64,000 nucleotides of DNA from Salipiger pentaromativorans (GCF_024721115.1 NZ_JAMDHK010000019.1:1-64000), one strand, 5' to 3'. Counted from the first letter of the stretch, positions 44,204 through 52,576 are shown. Notes: generated by a model not told the origin, from the sequence alone. Program-made: numbers and translations.

Positions 44204-44233
44204 CATGACGGGCTTGCGATTACCGCCCCACTG

Positions 44234-44249
44234 TCATCCAATAGGATGA
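44234..44249. promoter_or_regulatory. Small palindrome TCATCC-N4-GGATGA
   Basis: A perfect 6-bp inverted repeat about 88 bases before the flavin reductase start, just downstream of the 24-bp palindrome. It may be part of the same control region. Confidence 0.3.
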
Positions 44250-44336
44250 TTTCAGAATATCGAAAGCCATGAAACCCTGCGGAAAATCCCGAAACCCGCC
44301 GGGCGCGGGAATATATGAGATCGGAAAGGACTCCGC

Positions 44337-44828
44337 ATGGGGGAGAGCTTGACGCAGGGCATGGGGATCGGCGCGTTCTGGCAAGTGCTGGGCGAACGCG
44401 CCATCGGGGCGACGGTTGTCACCACGCGCAGCCGCGACGGGCGGCCAAACGGGTTTCTCGGCCTCTCCACCGCCCATGTCTCGGCAAGCCCTCCCACGCT
44501 TCTGGTCTCGATCGACCGCAAGACCTCGGCGCTGGCCGATATTCTGGAAAGCGGTCGCTTCGCGGTGAATTTCCTGGCCGCCGAGGCCATGGACCTGGCC
44601 GCCCAGTTCGGCAAGAGCGGTCCCAAACCCTTCGATGACGCGCTGTGGGAGAGCTTTGCAACCGGCGCGCCCGTTCTCAGAACCGCGCTTGGCCTCTTCG
44701 ATTGCGAGGTCTCCCGCGTCATCGAAGAGGGCGATGTCGCCATCGTGATCGGCAAGGTGGCAGGCGCCCGCTCGACCGGAGAAGGCGCCCCGCTGATCTT
44801 TTTCCGAGGCGCGTTTCAGGGCGCCTGA
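44337..44828 (+). CDS. Flavin reductase family protein, second
   Basis: A 163-residue FMN reductase: FWQVLGERAIGATVVTTRSR, NGFLGLSTAHVSASPPTLLV, and SIDRKTSALADILESGRFAV match the flavin_reduct fold more canonically than the first reductase in this region. It stands alone, with its own palindrome-bearing promoter region. It could serve either flavin monooxygenase of the region. The 223 bases that follow it hold no gene I can see. Confidence 0.88.
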   Translation: MGESLTQGMGIGAFWQVLGERAIGATVVTTRSRDGRPNGFLGLSTAHVSASPPTLLVSIDRKTSALADILESGRFAVNFLAAEAMDLAAQFGKSGPKPFDDALWESFATGAPVLRTALGLFDCEVSRVIEEGDVAIVIGKVAGARSTGEGAPLIFFRGAFQGA

Positions 44829-45051
44829 CCCCGTTCCGCACCTTCTGGCCCCTTGCCGGGTCACACGCGACAGCCGGCCACCCCCTGCGGCCCCTGCCCC
44901 ACCGTTCCAGAGAACGGATGTCTGCGGCAGGTCGAGCGAGCCTTGCAGCAGAACCGATCCGGCCCGCCTCGCCAGCACCCAGCATGCAGGAAAACGCAGG
45001 GCAATCCGGCAGCTCCCCCCGAAGGACGCCCGCCGCCCGGCTTCTATCGCG

Positions 45052-45948
45052 CTACGCCGCCGAGCGCGCGCGCTGCCTTTTCTCGAGCCGCGCAAAGAGG
45101 CGGGAGAGCGCGAAACAGAGCAGGAAATAGAACAGCGCGACCACGATATAGGTCTCGAAACGGCGCTGCGAGGAGACCGCGATTTCGGTGCCCACGAAGG
45201 TCAGCTCCTGCACCGAGATCAGCGAGACGATGGAGCTGTCCTTGACCAGCATGATGAACTGGTTGGCGAGCGGCGGGGTGACCGCCCGGAATGCCTGCGG
45301 AAAGACCACCAGACGGAAGGTCTGCCAGGGCCCGAGCCCGAGGCTCTTCGCGGCTTCGGTCTGCGCCAGCGGCACGGACTCGATGCCCGCCCGCACGATC
45401 ACCGCGATATAGGCGGCCTCGAACATGGCGAGGCTCAGAACCCCTGCGATGAAATTCTCGAACCGTTCCGGCGGTCCGGCGAGCAGGCCGAGAACACGTT
45501 CGCCGGTGGGTCCGAGACCCCGCGCCCAGCTGTCGACCCCGAGTGCGGGGATGATCTGGGACGACACGAAGAAATAGAAGACGAAGACGAAGACCAGCGG
45601 CGGCACATTGCGGATGAGCCCCACATAGGCGCTGCTGCCGAGCCGGGGCAGCAGCCGCTTGCGGCTGGCGAAGACGCCCAGAAGAATGCCGAGGACGCTG
45701 GCCAGAACCATGGCCCAGATCGACATGCGGATCGTGGTCAGCAGCCCTTCGACCAGAAGGTTCGGTTCCCACCAGCCGGTTTCGGGATTGGGGCGCACCA
45801 GCGCGCGCGGCAGGAAGGACCAGTCCCAGCGATAGACCAGCACCTCCGACACCCGGTACCAGAGAAAGAAGAGAAAGCCCGCCACCGCGCCGACGATGAC
45901 GAGATCGACAAGGCCGAAGCGGCTTTTCCGGTCGGGATCGGGATACAT
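45052..45948 (-). CDS. Amino acid-type ABC permease (distal)
   Basis: A 298-residue permease of the AapQ/BztB-like type, larger than HisM because of an N-terminal extension with an extra membrane helix (LVDLVIVGAVAGFLFFLWYR) and a periplasmic insertion. EAAKSLGLGPWQTFRLVVFP is the ATPase-contact loop. It follows the SBP gene on the minus strand and ends the operon. No ATPase gene follows, which is unusual, because aap/bzt-like operons normally end with the ATPase. Confidence 0.88.
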   Translation of the reverse strand: MYPDPDRKSRFGLVDLVIVGAVAGFLFFLWYRVSEVLVYRWDWSFLPRALVRPNPETGWWEPNLLVEGLLTTIRMSIWAMVLASVLGILLGVFASRKRLLPRLGSSAYVGLIRNVPPLVFVFVFYFFVSSQIIPALGVDSWARGLGPTGERVLGLLAGPPERFENFIAGVLSLAMFEAAYIAVIVRAGIESVPLAQTEAAKSLGLGPWQTFRLVVFPQAFRAVTPPLANQFIMLVKDSSIVSLISVQELTFVGTEIAVSSQRRFETYIVVALFYFLLCFALSRLFARLEKRQRARSAA

Positions 45949-46002
45949 GTCCTGCGCGTGTCCTTGTCAGGCGGGGGCGGGTGGGCCGCCCCCGTCCGGG
46001 GA

Positions 46003-46836
46003 TTATTCCGCGACGAGATCCGCCCAGGGGCGGCCGCCGAACCAGTAATCGTGACGCTCTTCAAGCCAGCCGTCCTGCGTGCGCACGAGGATCCAGTTGT
46101 TGAAGAAGTTCAGCGCGTCCGGGTCGCCCTTGCGCACGGCAAAGGATTCCGAGGACGGGTCGATCATCACGTCGGTGGGGGCGAAGACCACATCGGGGTT
46201 TTCATAGATCGTGAAGGCGGGCAGCGGCTGCGAGGACAGCATGACCGTGGCGTTGCCGTTCAGCACTTCCTGCACCACCTGCGCCTGATCGTCGAACAGC
46301 CGCAGCGTGGCCTTGGGGAAATGCGCCTTGATATATTCGCAGGGCGTCGCGCCCCGGCGGCAGGAGAAGGTCACGTCGCTCGCGTTGAAATCGTCGGGCC
46401 AGGTCTTGCCCTCGGATTCGGCGATATGCGCCATGACACCGACCGAGCTGTGCGCGTAAGGCGCGGTGAAGTTGACCGTCAGGTTGCGCGCGGGCGTCAC
46501 CGACATGCCGCCGATGATCACGTCGAACTTGCCCGCGATCAGCGCCGGAATGATGCCGTCCCAGGCGGTGGGCACGAATTCCACCTCGACGCCCATGTCC
46601 TCGGCGAGCTTGGTGGCCACGTCGATCTCAAAGCCGATCAGGTCGCCGTTCTTGTCGCGCATCGCCCAGGGCACGAAGGTGGACATGCCGACCTTGAGCA
46701 CGCCCGAACGCTTGATGGATTCGATGACGCTGTCCTGCGACAGCGCCGACTGGGTGTCCTGCGCGACGGCGCCCTGCGGGGCCGCAAGGCTGACCGCGGC
46801 CAGCGCGGCGAGCAATATCTTCCGGATCGGTTTCAT
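46003..46836 (-). CDS. Amino acid-type ABC substrate-binding protein (SBP family 3)
   Basis: A 277-residue periplasmic protein with signal peptide (LLAALAAVSLAAPQGAVAQD) and the family-3 core: VLKVGMSTFVPWAMRDKNGD, LIGFEIDVATKLAEDMGVEV, and FDVIIGGMSVTPARNLTVNF. The Asp and Arg positions that clamp the alpha-amino and carboxyl groups in amino-acid binders appear kept (FEIDVATKLA; TPARNL). It lies between the two permease genes, and so belongs to one transporter, likely for an amino acid or close derivative. Confidence 0.9.
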   Translation of the reverse strand: MKPIRKILLAALAAVSLAAPQGAVAQDTQSALSQDSVIESIKRSGVLKVGMSTFVPWAMRDKNGDLIGFEIDVATKLAEDMGVEVEFVPTAWDGIIPALIAGKFDVIIGGMSVTPARNLTVNFTAPYAHSSVGVMAHIAESEGKTWPDDFNASDVTFSCRRGATPCEYIKAHFPKATLRLFDDQAQVVQEVLNGNATVMLSSQPLPAFTIYENPDVVFAPTDVMIDPSSESFAVRKGDPDALNFFNNWILVRTQDGWLEERHDYWFGGRPWADLVAE

Positions 46837-46888
46837 TGGGAACTCCTGTTGGTGTTGGGTCTGGTTTTTGTTTGGTCTTGGTGGCTGG

Positions 46889-47740
46889 TTATCGGTCTTG
46901 CCGGCTGCGCCGGGTGCGGCGTTCCAGCCATGTGGCCACCGCGGACAGGCTGACGGTGAGCAGGAGATACATGCCCGCCACCGTCAGCCAGATTTCGAAG
47001 GTCATGAAGGTATCGGCAATGGCGTTGCGCCCCTCGTTCGTCAGGTCGAAGACGGCGATGGTCGAGACGATGGCCGAGCTTTTCGTCAGGTTCACGAGCG
47101 ACGAGGTGAGCGGCGGCAGCATCAGCGGCACCGCCTGCGGCAGCACCACCTTGGCATAGGCCGGGCCGGGCCGCAGACCGAGGGAGGAGGCCGCCTCCCA
47201 TTGCGAGCGGGGCACCGACAGGATGCCGCCCCGGATGATCTCGGAGATAAAGGAGGCCTCGAAAACCGCGAGGCAAAGCACGCCGGTCCAGAACCGCTCG
47301 ATCCCGAGGATCGGCGAGAGCACGAAATAGAAGAGATACATCTGCACCAGCAGCGGCGTGTTGCGGATGGCCTCGAGATAGATGGTCGAGAGCCAGCGCC
47401 CGGCAAAGGAGCGCGACAGCCGCATCAGCGCCACCGCGAGGCCGATGGCAAAGGCCAGCAGCGCCGCCCAAAGCGTGATTTGCAGTGTCACGCCAAGCCC
47501 GCGCATCAGCGGCCCCCAGATCAGCTCGCCGTCGATGACGCGGTAGAAATAGCGCGGCACCCGATACCATTGCCAGTTGTAGCGCATCGACTGGGCGCCC
47601 GCGACGACGCCCCAGAGGATCAGCCCGCTGCCCAGGGCGAAGATCAGCCAGTCCGAAAGGTTGCGTTTGCGCAGTTCCAGCCGCGTGCGGCGCTGGTGCT
47701 CGAGAAACGCTCCCTCGTGATCTGTATCGGTCATCGTCAT
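46889..47740 (-). CDS. Amino acid-type ABC permease (proximal)
   Basis: A 283-residue permease with an N-terminal helix (WLIFALGSGLILWGVVAGAQ), IYLEAIRNTPLLVQMYLFYF, and the EAA loop EAASSLGLRPGPAYAKVVLP. It is first in the minus-strand operon permease-SBP-permease and is divergent from the XRE-cupin regulator. Candidate operators lie in the divergent promoter. The two permeases would form the heterodimeric pore. Confidence 0.88.
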   Translation of the reverse strand: MTMTDTDHEGAFLEHQRRTRLELRKRNLSDWLIFALGSGLILWGVVAGAQSMRYNWQWYRVPRYFYRVIDGELIWGPLMRGLGVTLQITLWAALLAFAIGLAVALMRLSRSFAGRWLSTIYLEAIRNTPLLVQMYLFYFVLSPILGIERFWTGVLCLAVFEASFISEIIRGGILSVPRSQWEAASSLGLRPGPAYAKVVLPQAVPLMLPPLTSSLVNLTKSSAIVSTIAVFDLTNEGRNAIADTFMTFEIWLTVAGMYLLLTVSLSAVATWLERRTRRSRQDR

Positions 47741-47808
47741 GTCTTGCCCGGGCTACCTCAGAAAATGCATATTGCGTGTGGGTAATTTTTCCCAGCCGCA
47801 TGGTGAAA

Positions 47809-47843
47809 TTTTCTTCTGATGAAACAGTTTTCTTCTCAAGGTG
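47809..47843. promoter_or_regulatory. Two TTTTCTTC-type sites in the transporter/regulator promoter
   Basis: Site A is TTTTCTTCTGATGAAA (47809-47824); site B begins 19 bases later with TTTTCTTCTCAAGGTG (47828-47843). A third copy, inverted, lies at 48604-48619 before the desaturase-type gene. Tandem copies between the permease and XRE-cupin genes suggest autoregulated control by that protein. Confidence 0.5.
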
Positions 47844-48004
47844 TGTTACTTTTTGGGCGCCGAGTCCTGGCGGTGGCTTTGCGGGCAGACGATCACGGCG
47901 TTCATGGCGCTCTCCCGGGCCGGACCGCCAGCGGGGCCAGAGCTTGCAAAAGCCTCTCCGATACGGTCTGAACGACGGATACTCGCGAAAAGGATGGTAG
48001 CGCC

Positions 48005-48613
48005 ATGGGTGACGAGGGCGACCGGGAAGCGCAGAAAAAGAGCCTCGATGTGCTGGTCGGGCTTGCGGTGCGCAGCCATCGCAATCAGGCCGGGCTGACG
48101 CTGTCCGAGCTTTCGGAGCGCTCCGGCGTCTCCACTCCGATGATCTCGAAGATCGAGCGCGGCCAGGTCTCGGCCTCGCTGAGCACGCTCAACGCGCTGG
48201 CCAGTGCCGTGGGCGTGCCGATCATCAATTTCTTCGCGGCGACGGTCGAGATCGGAGAGGTCTCTCTGGTGCGCGCGGGCGAGGGGATCTCGGTGCGCCG
48301 GGCGGGCTCGACCTATGGGCACAATTACAAGCAGATCGGCCGGATCGAGATCGAGGGGCAGTCCTTTGAATCCTATCTCATCACGCTTGAGAACGAGGTG
48401 ACGGGCACGCCGATCTTTCTGCATCCGGGCGTCGAGCTCATGCATTTCATCGAAGGCGCGCTGTCTTATCGGGTCGGCGCCGAGATCTACGACCTCAAGG
48501 CAGGGGATACGCTGACCTTTCAGGCGACGGTGCCGCATGGCCCTGTGCGTATGGAATCAGCGCGGGTGCAATTTTTGACGGTTATCTCGCGTACCGGCAA
48601 AAATTTCACTTGA
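48005..48613 (+). CDS. XRE-family regulator with C-terminal cupin domain
   Basis: A 202-residue one-component regulator. The N-terminal HTH_3 domain (about 16-72) contains GLTLSELSERSGVSTPMISK and IERGQVSASLSTLNALASAV. The C-terminal cupin (about 110-198) contains FLHPGVELMHFIEGALSYRV and LKAGDTLTFQATVPHG. XRE-cupin proteins generally sense a substrate of the adjacent catabolic operon. It is divergent from the transporter and directly upstream of the six-gene operon, with a candidate site overlapping its own stop codon, so it probably controls both. Confidence 0.92.
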   Translation: MGDEGDREAQKKSLDVLVGLAVRSHRNQAGLTLSELSERSGVSTPMISKIERGQVSASLSTLNALASAVGVPIINFFAATVEIGEVSLVRAGEGISVRRAGSTYGHNYKQIGRIEIEGQSFESYLITLENEVTGTPIFLHPGVELMHFIEGALSYRVGAEIYDLKAGDTLTFQATVPHGPVRMESARVQFLTVISRTGKNFT

Positions 48614-48619
48614 AGAAAA
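48604..48619. promoter_or_regulatory. Third TTTTCTTC-type site, before the desaturase operon
   Basis: Read on the minus strand this is TTTTCTTCAAGTGAAA, matching site A at 13 of 16 bases. It overlaps the stop codon of the XRE-cupin gene and ends about 50 bases before the next start. Confidence 0.5.
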
Positions 48620-48637
48620 AATTATCCCCTGAGTATA

Positions 48638-48659
48638 CCTCCGATATGCGTATCGGAGG
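48638..48659 (+). promoter_or_regulatory. Hairpin enclosing the Shine-Dalgarno site of the desaturase-like gene
   Basis: CCTCCGATA (48638-48646) pairs perfectly with TATCGGAGG (48651-48659) around the loop TGCG. The GGAGG at 48655-48659 is the ribosome site, nine bases before the ATG at 48669. The folded leader would hide it completely. There is no T run, so a terminator is unlikely. It could equally be a palindromic DNA operator. Confidence 0.55.
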
Positions 48660-48668
48660 ATCTTTCCC

Positions 48669-49640
48669 ATGGCCCAAGAGGTCCTGACCCCCATCACCCA
48701 GGCGCTGAACGACGGTGCCCTGACCCGGCGCGAGCTGAAGGCGCTGATGCGGCGCTCCGACGGGCCGACCTTTGCGCGGCTGGCGATCTGGATCGCGGCG
48801 CTTGGCGTCACCGGTTCGCTGGTCTGGCTCGCCATGGGCACATGGCTGGTCTGGCCCGCGATGTTCCTGCACGGCATTCTCATGGTGCATCACTTCGCGT
48901 TGCAACACGAATGCGTGCATTACACCCCGTTCCGCACCCGCTGGCTGAACGATGTGGTGGGCAATATCTGCGGCTTCCTGATCGGGCTGCCGCATCAGTA
49001 TTTCCGCTACGAGCATTGCGACCACCACACCCACACCCAGCTCAAGGGCTACGACCCCGAGCTGATCGAACTGCCGATCTCGGTGTGGAAATATCTCTGG
49101 TATATCTCCTCGGTCCCCTACTGGACCGCGAAGGTGAAAGAATTCTCGCGCCATATCGCGGGCAGGATGTCGGAGGGCGACAAGGTCTTCGTGCCGAAAG
49201 AGGCCTATGCCACGGTGTTCTGGGAAGCGCGGATCATGGCGGGGCTTTATGCCGCGATCCTCGTGCTGATGATCGCCACCGGCTGGTGGGCGCCGCTCTG
49301 GTACTGGTGGCTGCCGGTGCTGCTGGGCGAGCCGGTGATGCGCTGGATCCGGCTGACCGAACATGTGGGCCGGCCCAATGTGCGCGACATGCGCGAGAAC
49401 ACCCGCACCAACCTGATCTCGGCCCCGCTCGCCTTTCTGAGCTGGAACATGAACTATCACGCCGAGCATCACTACGCCGCCTCGGTGCCCTATTACGCGC
49501 TGCCGAAACTGCACAAGAAGCTCGACGGCTATGTCTATGTGGAGCCGCGCGGCTATCTCGGCGCGCATCTCGACATCCTGGCGCAGCTGCGCGGGCGCAA
49601 GCCGCGCAGTGACACGCCCGCAGAGGGCGGCGCCGCATGA
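48669..49640 (+). CDS. Membrane fatty acid desaturase-family di-iron enzyme
   Basis: A 323-residue integral membrane enzyme with the three His boxes of the desaturase/hydroxylase family: HECVH (80-84), HCDHH (116-120) and HAEHH (264-268), and membrane helices near 36-56, 60-76 and 188-222. Such enzymes desaturate or hydroxylate with O2 and electrons from a ferredoxin or cytochrome. The Rieske ferredoxin gene overlaps it by four bases, a direct hint about the electron donor. The setting with amino-acid-type uptake and hydrolases suggests hydroxylation of an amphiphilic or amide substrate rather than membrane lipid desaturation. Confidence 0.87.
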   Translation: MAQEVLTPITQALNDGALTRRELKALMRRSDGPTFARLAIWIAALGVTGSLVWLAMGTWLVWPAMFLHGILMVHHFALQHECVHYTPFRTRWLNDVVGNICGFLIGLPHQYFRYEHCDHHTHTQLKGYDPELIELPISVWKYLWYISSVPYWTAKVKEFSRHIAGRMSEGDKVFVPKEAYATVFWEARIMAGLYAAILVLMIATGWWAPLWYWWLPVLLGEPVMRWIRLTEHVGRPNVRDMRENTRTNLISAPLAFLSWNMNYHAEHHYAASVPYYALPKLHKKLDGYVYVEPRGYLGAHLDILAQLRGRKPRSDTPAEGGAA

Positions 49641-49963
49641 CCACGGCCCGGCGCGAGAAAACCTGGCAGGATCTGATCGCCGTGGCCGATCTCGAACCCG
49701 GCGACGCGACACCGGCCCTGCTTGGGCGGCGCGAGCTGGCGGTTTACGACACGGTGGACGGCATCTTCGTCAGCCTCGCGCGCTGCACCCATGGGGCGGC
49801 CAATCTCTGCGACGGCTATTTCGACGGGCGCCATATCGAATGCCCGCTGCATCAGGGTCTGTTCGACGCCCGCACCGGCCAGCCCAGGGCGGCGCCCGCG
49901 CGTGTGCCGCTGCGGATGATCGAGGCGCGGGTGGTGGACGGCACGGTGCAGGTCTTTCTCTAG
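49637..49963 (+). CDS. Rieske [2Fe-2S] ferredoxin
   Basis: A 108-residue soluble Rieske protein. The cluster ligands are Cys50-x-His52 (ARCTHG) and Cys69-x-x-His72 (ECPLHQG). It resembles ferredoxin components of ring-hydroxylating or nitrite-reductase small-subunit type. It overlaps the desaturase-like gene, so it most likely donates electrons to that di-iron centre. No dedicated ferredoxin reductase is encoded in the operon. Confidence 0.92.
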   Translation: MTTARREKTWQDLIAVADLEPGDATPALLGRRELAVYDTVDGIFVSLARCTHGAANLCDGYFDGRHIECPLHQGLFDARTGQPRAAPARVPLRMIEARVVDGTVQVFL

Positions 49964-49975
49964 GAGGCAACGCGA

Positions 49976-50563
49976 ATGACAGCCTGGATCAAGATGATCC
50001 CCGATGACGAGGCGGACGACACGCTGCGCGAGGTGCTGGATCTGGCGCGCACCCCGCATGGCACGGTGGACAATGTGATGCGCGTGCATTCGCTGCGCCC
50101 CAACACGATGCGCGGCCATGTGATCCTTTATCGCGCCGCGCTGCACGACCCGGCCAACACGCTGCCCGAATGGCTGCAGGAGACGATCAGCTCCTACGTC
50201 TCGATCCTGAACGACTGCCCCTATTCGCTGGCCAACCACTGGAAGAACGCCAGCCACCTGATCGGCGATCCCGAACGGGCGGAGGCCATCAAGGCCGCGC
50301 TCGACCGGCGGAGCCCGGACGCGGCGTTCGACGGGCGCGAGCTGGCGCTGCTGCGCTATGCCGAAAAGCTGACGCTGCATCCCGGCCAGATGGCCGAGCC
50401 CGATGTGGCGGCGCTGCGCGAGGCGGGATGCGACGACGGGCAGATCCTCGAAGCGAACCAGATCGTCGGCTATTTCAACTATGTGAACCGGCTGCTGAAC
50501 GGGCTTGGCGTCAGCACCGCCGGGGATGTGGTGGGCTACTACGCCCCGGACGAGGCATCATGA
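49976..50563 (+). CDS. AhpD/CMD-like peroxidase-related protein with CxxS
   Basis: A 195-residue all-helical protein of the carboxymuconolactone decarboxylase/AhpD superfamily (peroxidase-related subgroup): HSLRPNTMRGHVILYRAALH, ISSYVSILNDCPYSLANHWK and LTLHPGQMAEPDVAALREAG. The redox motif CxxCxxxH is changed to CPYSLANH: Cys81 and His88 stay, but the second Cys is Ser84. Disulfide cycling in the usual way is therefore not possible, and a non-redox or altered role is likely. It overlaps the AstE-like gene by four bases. Confidence 0.82.
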   Translation: MTAWIKMIPDDEADDTLREVLDLARTPHGTVDNVMRVHSLRPNTMRGHVILYRAALHDPANTLPEWLQETISSYVSILNDCPYSLANHWKNASHLIGDPERAEAIKAALDRRSPDAAFDGRELALLRYAEKLTLHPGQMAEPDVAALREAGCDDGQILEANQIVGYFNYVNRLLNGLGVSTAGDVVGYYAPDEAS

Positions 50564-51612
50564 CCGAAGGCTTCGCCACGCCAGATTTCAGCGCCACGCG
50601 CCTCTCGCCCGAGATCGAGCTGTCCCGGCGCGGCAAGCACAGCGGCTGGTTCGGTCTGGTGCATTCGGACAACGCCAACCCGCTGGGACTTTACCCGATC
50701 CCCGCGCTTTGCATCGCCGGGCGGCCCGGCCCGACGGTGCTGCTGACCGCCGGGGTTCATGGCGACGAATACGAAGGCCCCGCCGCGCTGATGCGGCTTT
50801 TCGAGGCGCTCTCGGACGCGGACATAACGGGCCGGCTGATCATCTTGCCGCAACTCAACGCCCCCGCCTGCCGCGCGGGCACGCGGGTGTCGCCGCTCGA
50901 CGGCGGCAACCTCAACCGGCTCTGCCCCGGCTCCGCCGAGGGCACACCCACGGAACAGATCGCAGACCTGCTTTGCCATGTGCTGTTCCCGGTGGCCGAT
51001 GCGGTGATCGACTTGCATTCCGGCGGCGCGGCCTCGTGGTTCGTGCCCTGCGCGCTGGCGGCGCGGCGCCCCGATGGCGGGCTCGACGCGGCGAATATGG
51101 CGATGGCGGCGGCTTTCGGCACCAAAACCGTCTGGGTGCTGGGCGCCGCCAATGACAGCCGGTCCGTCAATGGCGCGGCCACGGCGGCGGGGCTGCCCTG
51201 CATCGCTGCCGAGCTTGGCGGCGGCGGCTCGGTCGGGCTGGCGGCGCTCGGCGCGGCAGAGGCCGGGCTGCGCGGCACGCTCGCCCATCTGGGTGTGCTG
51301 GCCGAGGGTCCGGCGCCGTGCCGCGAGCAGAAATGCGTGGAGCTTGCCGGTCCCGGTTACCGGGTCGTGGCACCCGAGCGCGGGCTTTTTGTGCCCTTCG
51401 TCGAGGCGGGGGAGAGCGTGACAGCAGGCACCCCATTGGGCGAGCTGCGCTTTCCCGACACCCCCGCCCGCCCCGCTTTGCCGGTCCTTGCCACGGTCTC
51501 CGGCCTCATCCTCGCCGAGACCCGCCGTGCCGCCGTGTTGCAAGGCGATTTCCTGATGTTCGTCGCCCCGGAGATCCCCGAGAGCGGCCCCGGAGAAGGA
51601 GCAACCCCATGA
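50560..51612 (+). CDS. Succinylglutamate desuccinylase/aspartoacylase-family deacylase
   Basis: A 350-residue zinc hydrolase of the AstE/AspA branch of M14-like enzymes. Zinc ligands are visible as His67 and Glu70 (AGVHGDEYEG) and His153 (DLHSGG), and GNLNRLCPG supplies the substrate-site Asn-Arg. The C-terminal half has the beta-barrel-like segment found in deacylases such as DoeB (VVAPERGLFVPFVEAGE). It would remove an acyl group from an N-acyl amino acid-like substrate. It overlaps both neighbours by four bases, so it is central to the operon. Confidence 0.87.
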   Translation: MTEGFATPDFSATRLSPEIELSRRGKHSGWFGLVHSDNANPLGLYPIPALCIAGRPGPTVLLTAGVHGDEYEGPAALMRLFEALSDADITGRLIILPQLNAPACRAGTRVSPLDGGNLNRLCPGSAEGTPTEQIADLLCHVLFPVADAVIDLHSGGAASWFVPCALAARRPDGGLDAANMAMAAAFGTKTVWVLGAANDSRSVNGAATAAGLPCIAAELGGGGSVGLAALGAAEAGLRGTLAHLGVLAEGPAPCREQKCVELAGPGYRVVAPERGLFVPFVEAGESVTAGTPLGELRFPDTPARPALPVLATVSGLILAETRRAAVLQGDFLMFVAPEIPESGPGEGATP

Positions 51613-52574
51613 CCTACGCCACCGCACGCAAGACCCTTGCGGACGAAATCCCCGTCATCGACATCACGCCGCTGCGCGATGGCAGCGATCCCGACGGGGT
51701 GGCCCATGCGCTGCACGCCGCAAGCACCGGGCTGGGCTTTATCTATGTGCGCGGGCACGGCATCCCCGAGGCGGCGATCGACGCCGCGCGCGCCGCCGCC
51801 TATGCGTTCTTCCATGCCGACCCCGCGCAGAAGGAAGAGGTGCGCGCCGGCAGCAACCATCGCGGCTGGCTCGCTCAGGGTGGGGCCAAGATGCAGGACG
51901 GCGCCAAGGCCGATCTCAAGGAAAGCTTTATCTGGGGGTTTCAGGATGCCGATGGCGTCACCCCCGACGATCACCCGCTGCGCGGCAACAACCGCTGGCC
52001 CGGTTTCCAGCCGGAGCTGGAAGAGGCCGCGATGACCTATTTCAGCGCCGCCCATGAGGTGGCCCATCACCTGATGCGGGGTTTTGCGTGCGGGCTCGGG
52101 CTGGAGGAGGGGTTCTTCCTCAAGACCGCCGACAAGCCGCTGTCGCGCGGGTCGTTCGTCTATTACCCGCCGCAGGATGCCAGCCATGGCGCCGATCAGT
52201 TCGGCGTTGGGCCGCATACGGATTTCGGCGTGCTGACCGTGCTTTGCCAGGACGATGTGGGCGGGCTTCAGGTACAGGACGTGACCGGCGAGTGGATCGA
52301 GGCGCCGCCCATCCCCGGCACGCTGCTGGTCAATGTCGCCGATCTGCTCGCCCGCTGGACGGACGGCGCCTATAAATCGACGCCCCACCGGGTGGTCAAC
52401 GCCTCGGGCCGGGAACGCATGTCGCTGGTGGTGGCCTACGATCCCAACCCCGAAACCCGCATCGACCCGCGCGAGGTCTTTGGCCCGGAGCATGGCGCGG
52501 CGGAAGAGCCGATCACCTGCGGCGACTATCTGGTCTGGCGCTTCGGCAAGGCCTTTACCTACGGGAAGAGCTGA
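51609..52574 (+). CDS. Fe(II)/2-oxoglutarate-type oxygenase (isopenicillin N synthase-like)
   Basis: A 321-residue double-stranded beta-helix oxygenase. The N-terminal DIOX_N-like region has IPVIDITPL and GFIYVRGHGIPEA. The iron ligands are His203 and Asp205 (GPHTDFG) and His260 (STPHRVVN), and Arg270 with Ser272 (RERMSL) would hold the 2-oxoglutarate carboxylate. It would hydroxylate or oxidatively cleave an operon intermediate. AAGGAG precedes the ATG, which overlaps the stop of the deacylase gene. Confidence 0.9.
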   Translation: MTYATARKTLADEIPVIDITPLRDGSDPDGVAHALHAASTGLGFIYVRGHGIPEAAIDAARAAAYAFFHADPAQKEEVRAGSNHRGWLAQGGAKMQDGAKADLKESFIWGFQDADGVTPDDHPLRGNNRWPGFQPELEEAAMTYFSAAHEVAHHLMRGFACGLGLEEGFFLKTADKPLSRGSFVYYPPQDASHGADQFGVGPHTDFGVLTVLCQDDVGGLQVQDVTGEWIEAPPIPGTLLVNVADLLARWTDGAYKSTPHRVVNASGRERMSLVVAYDPNPETRIDPREVFGPEHGAAEEPITCGDYLVWRFGKAFTYGKS

Positions 52575-52576
52575 GC

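Larger units (their letters stand above)
43690..44336. other. AT-rich 650-base gap upstream of second flavin reductase
   Basis: No convincing gene. A 120-codon frame at 43846-44208 is Arg/Lys/Ile-rich and lacks any domain pattern. The gap contains the palindromes at 44180-44203 and 44234-44249 and two TTGCAGAA repeats (43929, 43942). It probably holds the MFS promoter (minus) and a regulated promoter for the reductase (plus). Confidence 0.5.

Noticed and set aside
43846-44208. 120-codon plus-strand frame before the second flavin reductase
   Set aside because: Basic low-complexity sequence in an AT-rich control region; it crosses the perfect 24-bp palindrome.
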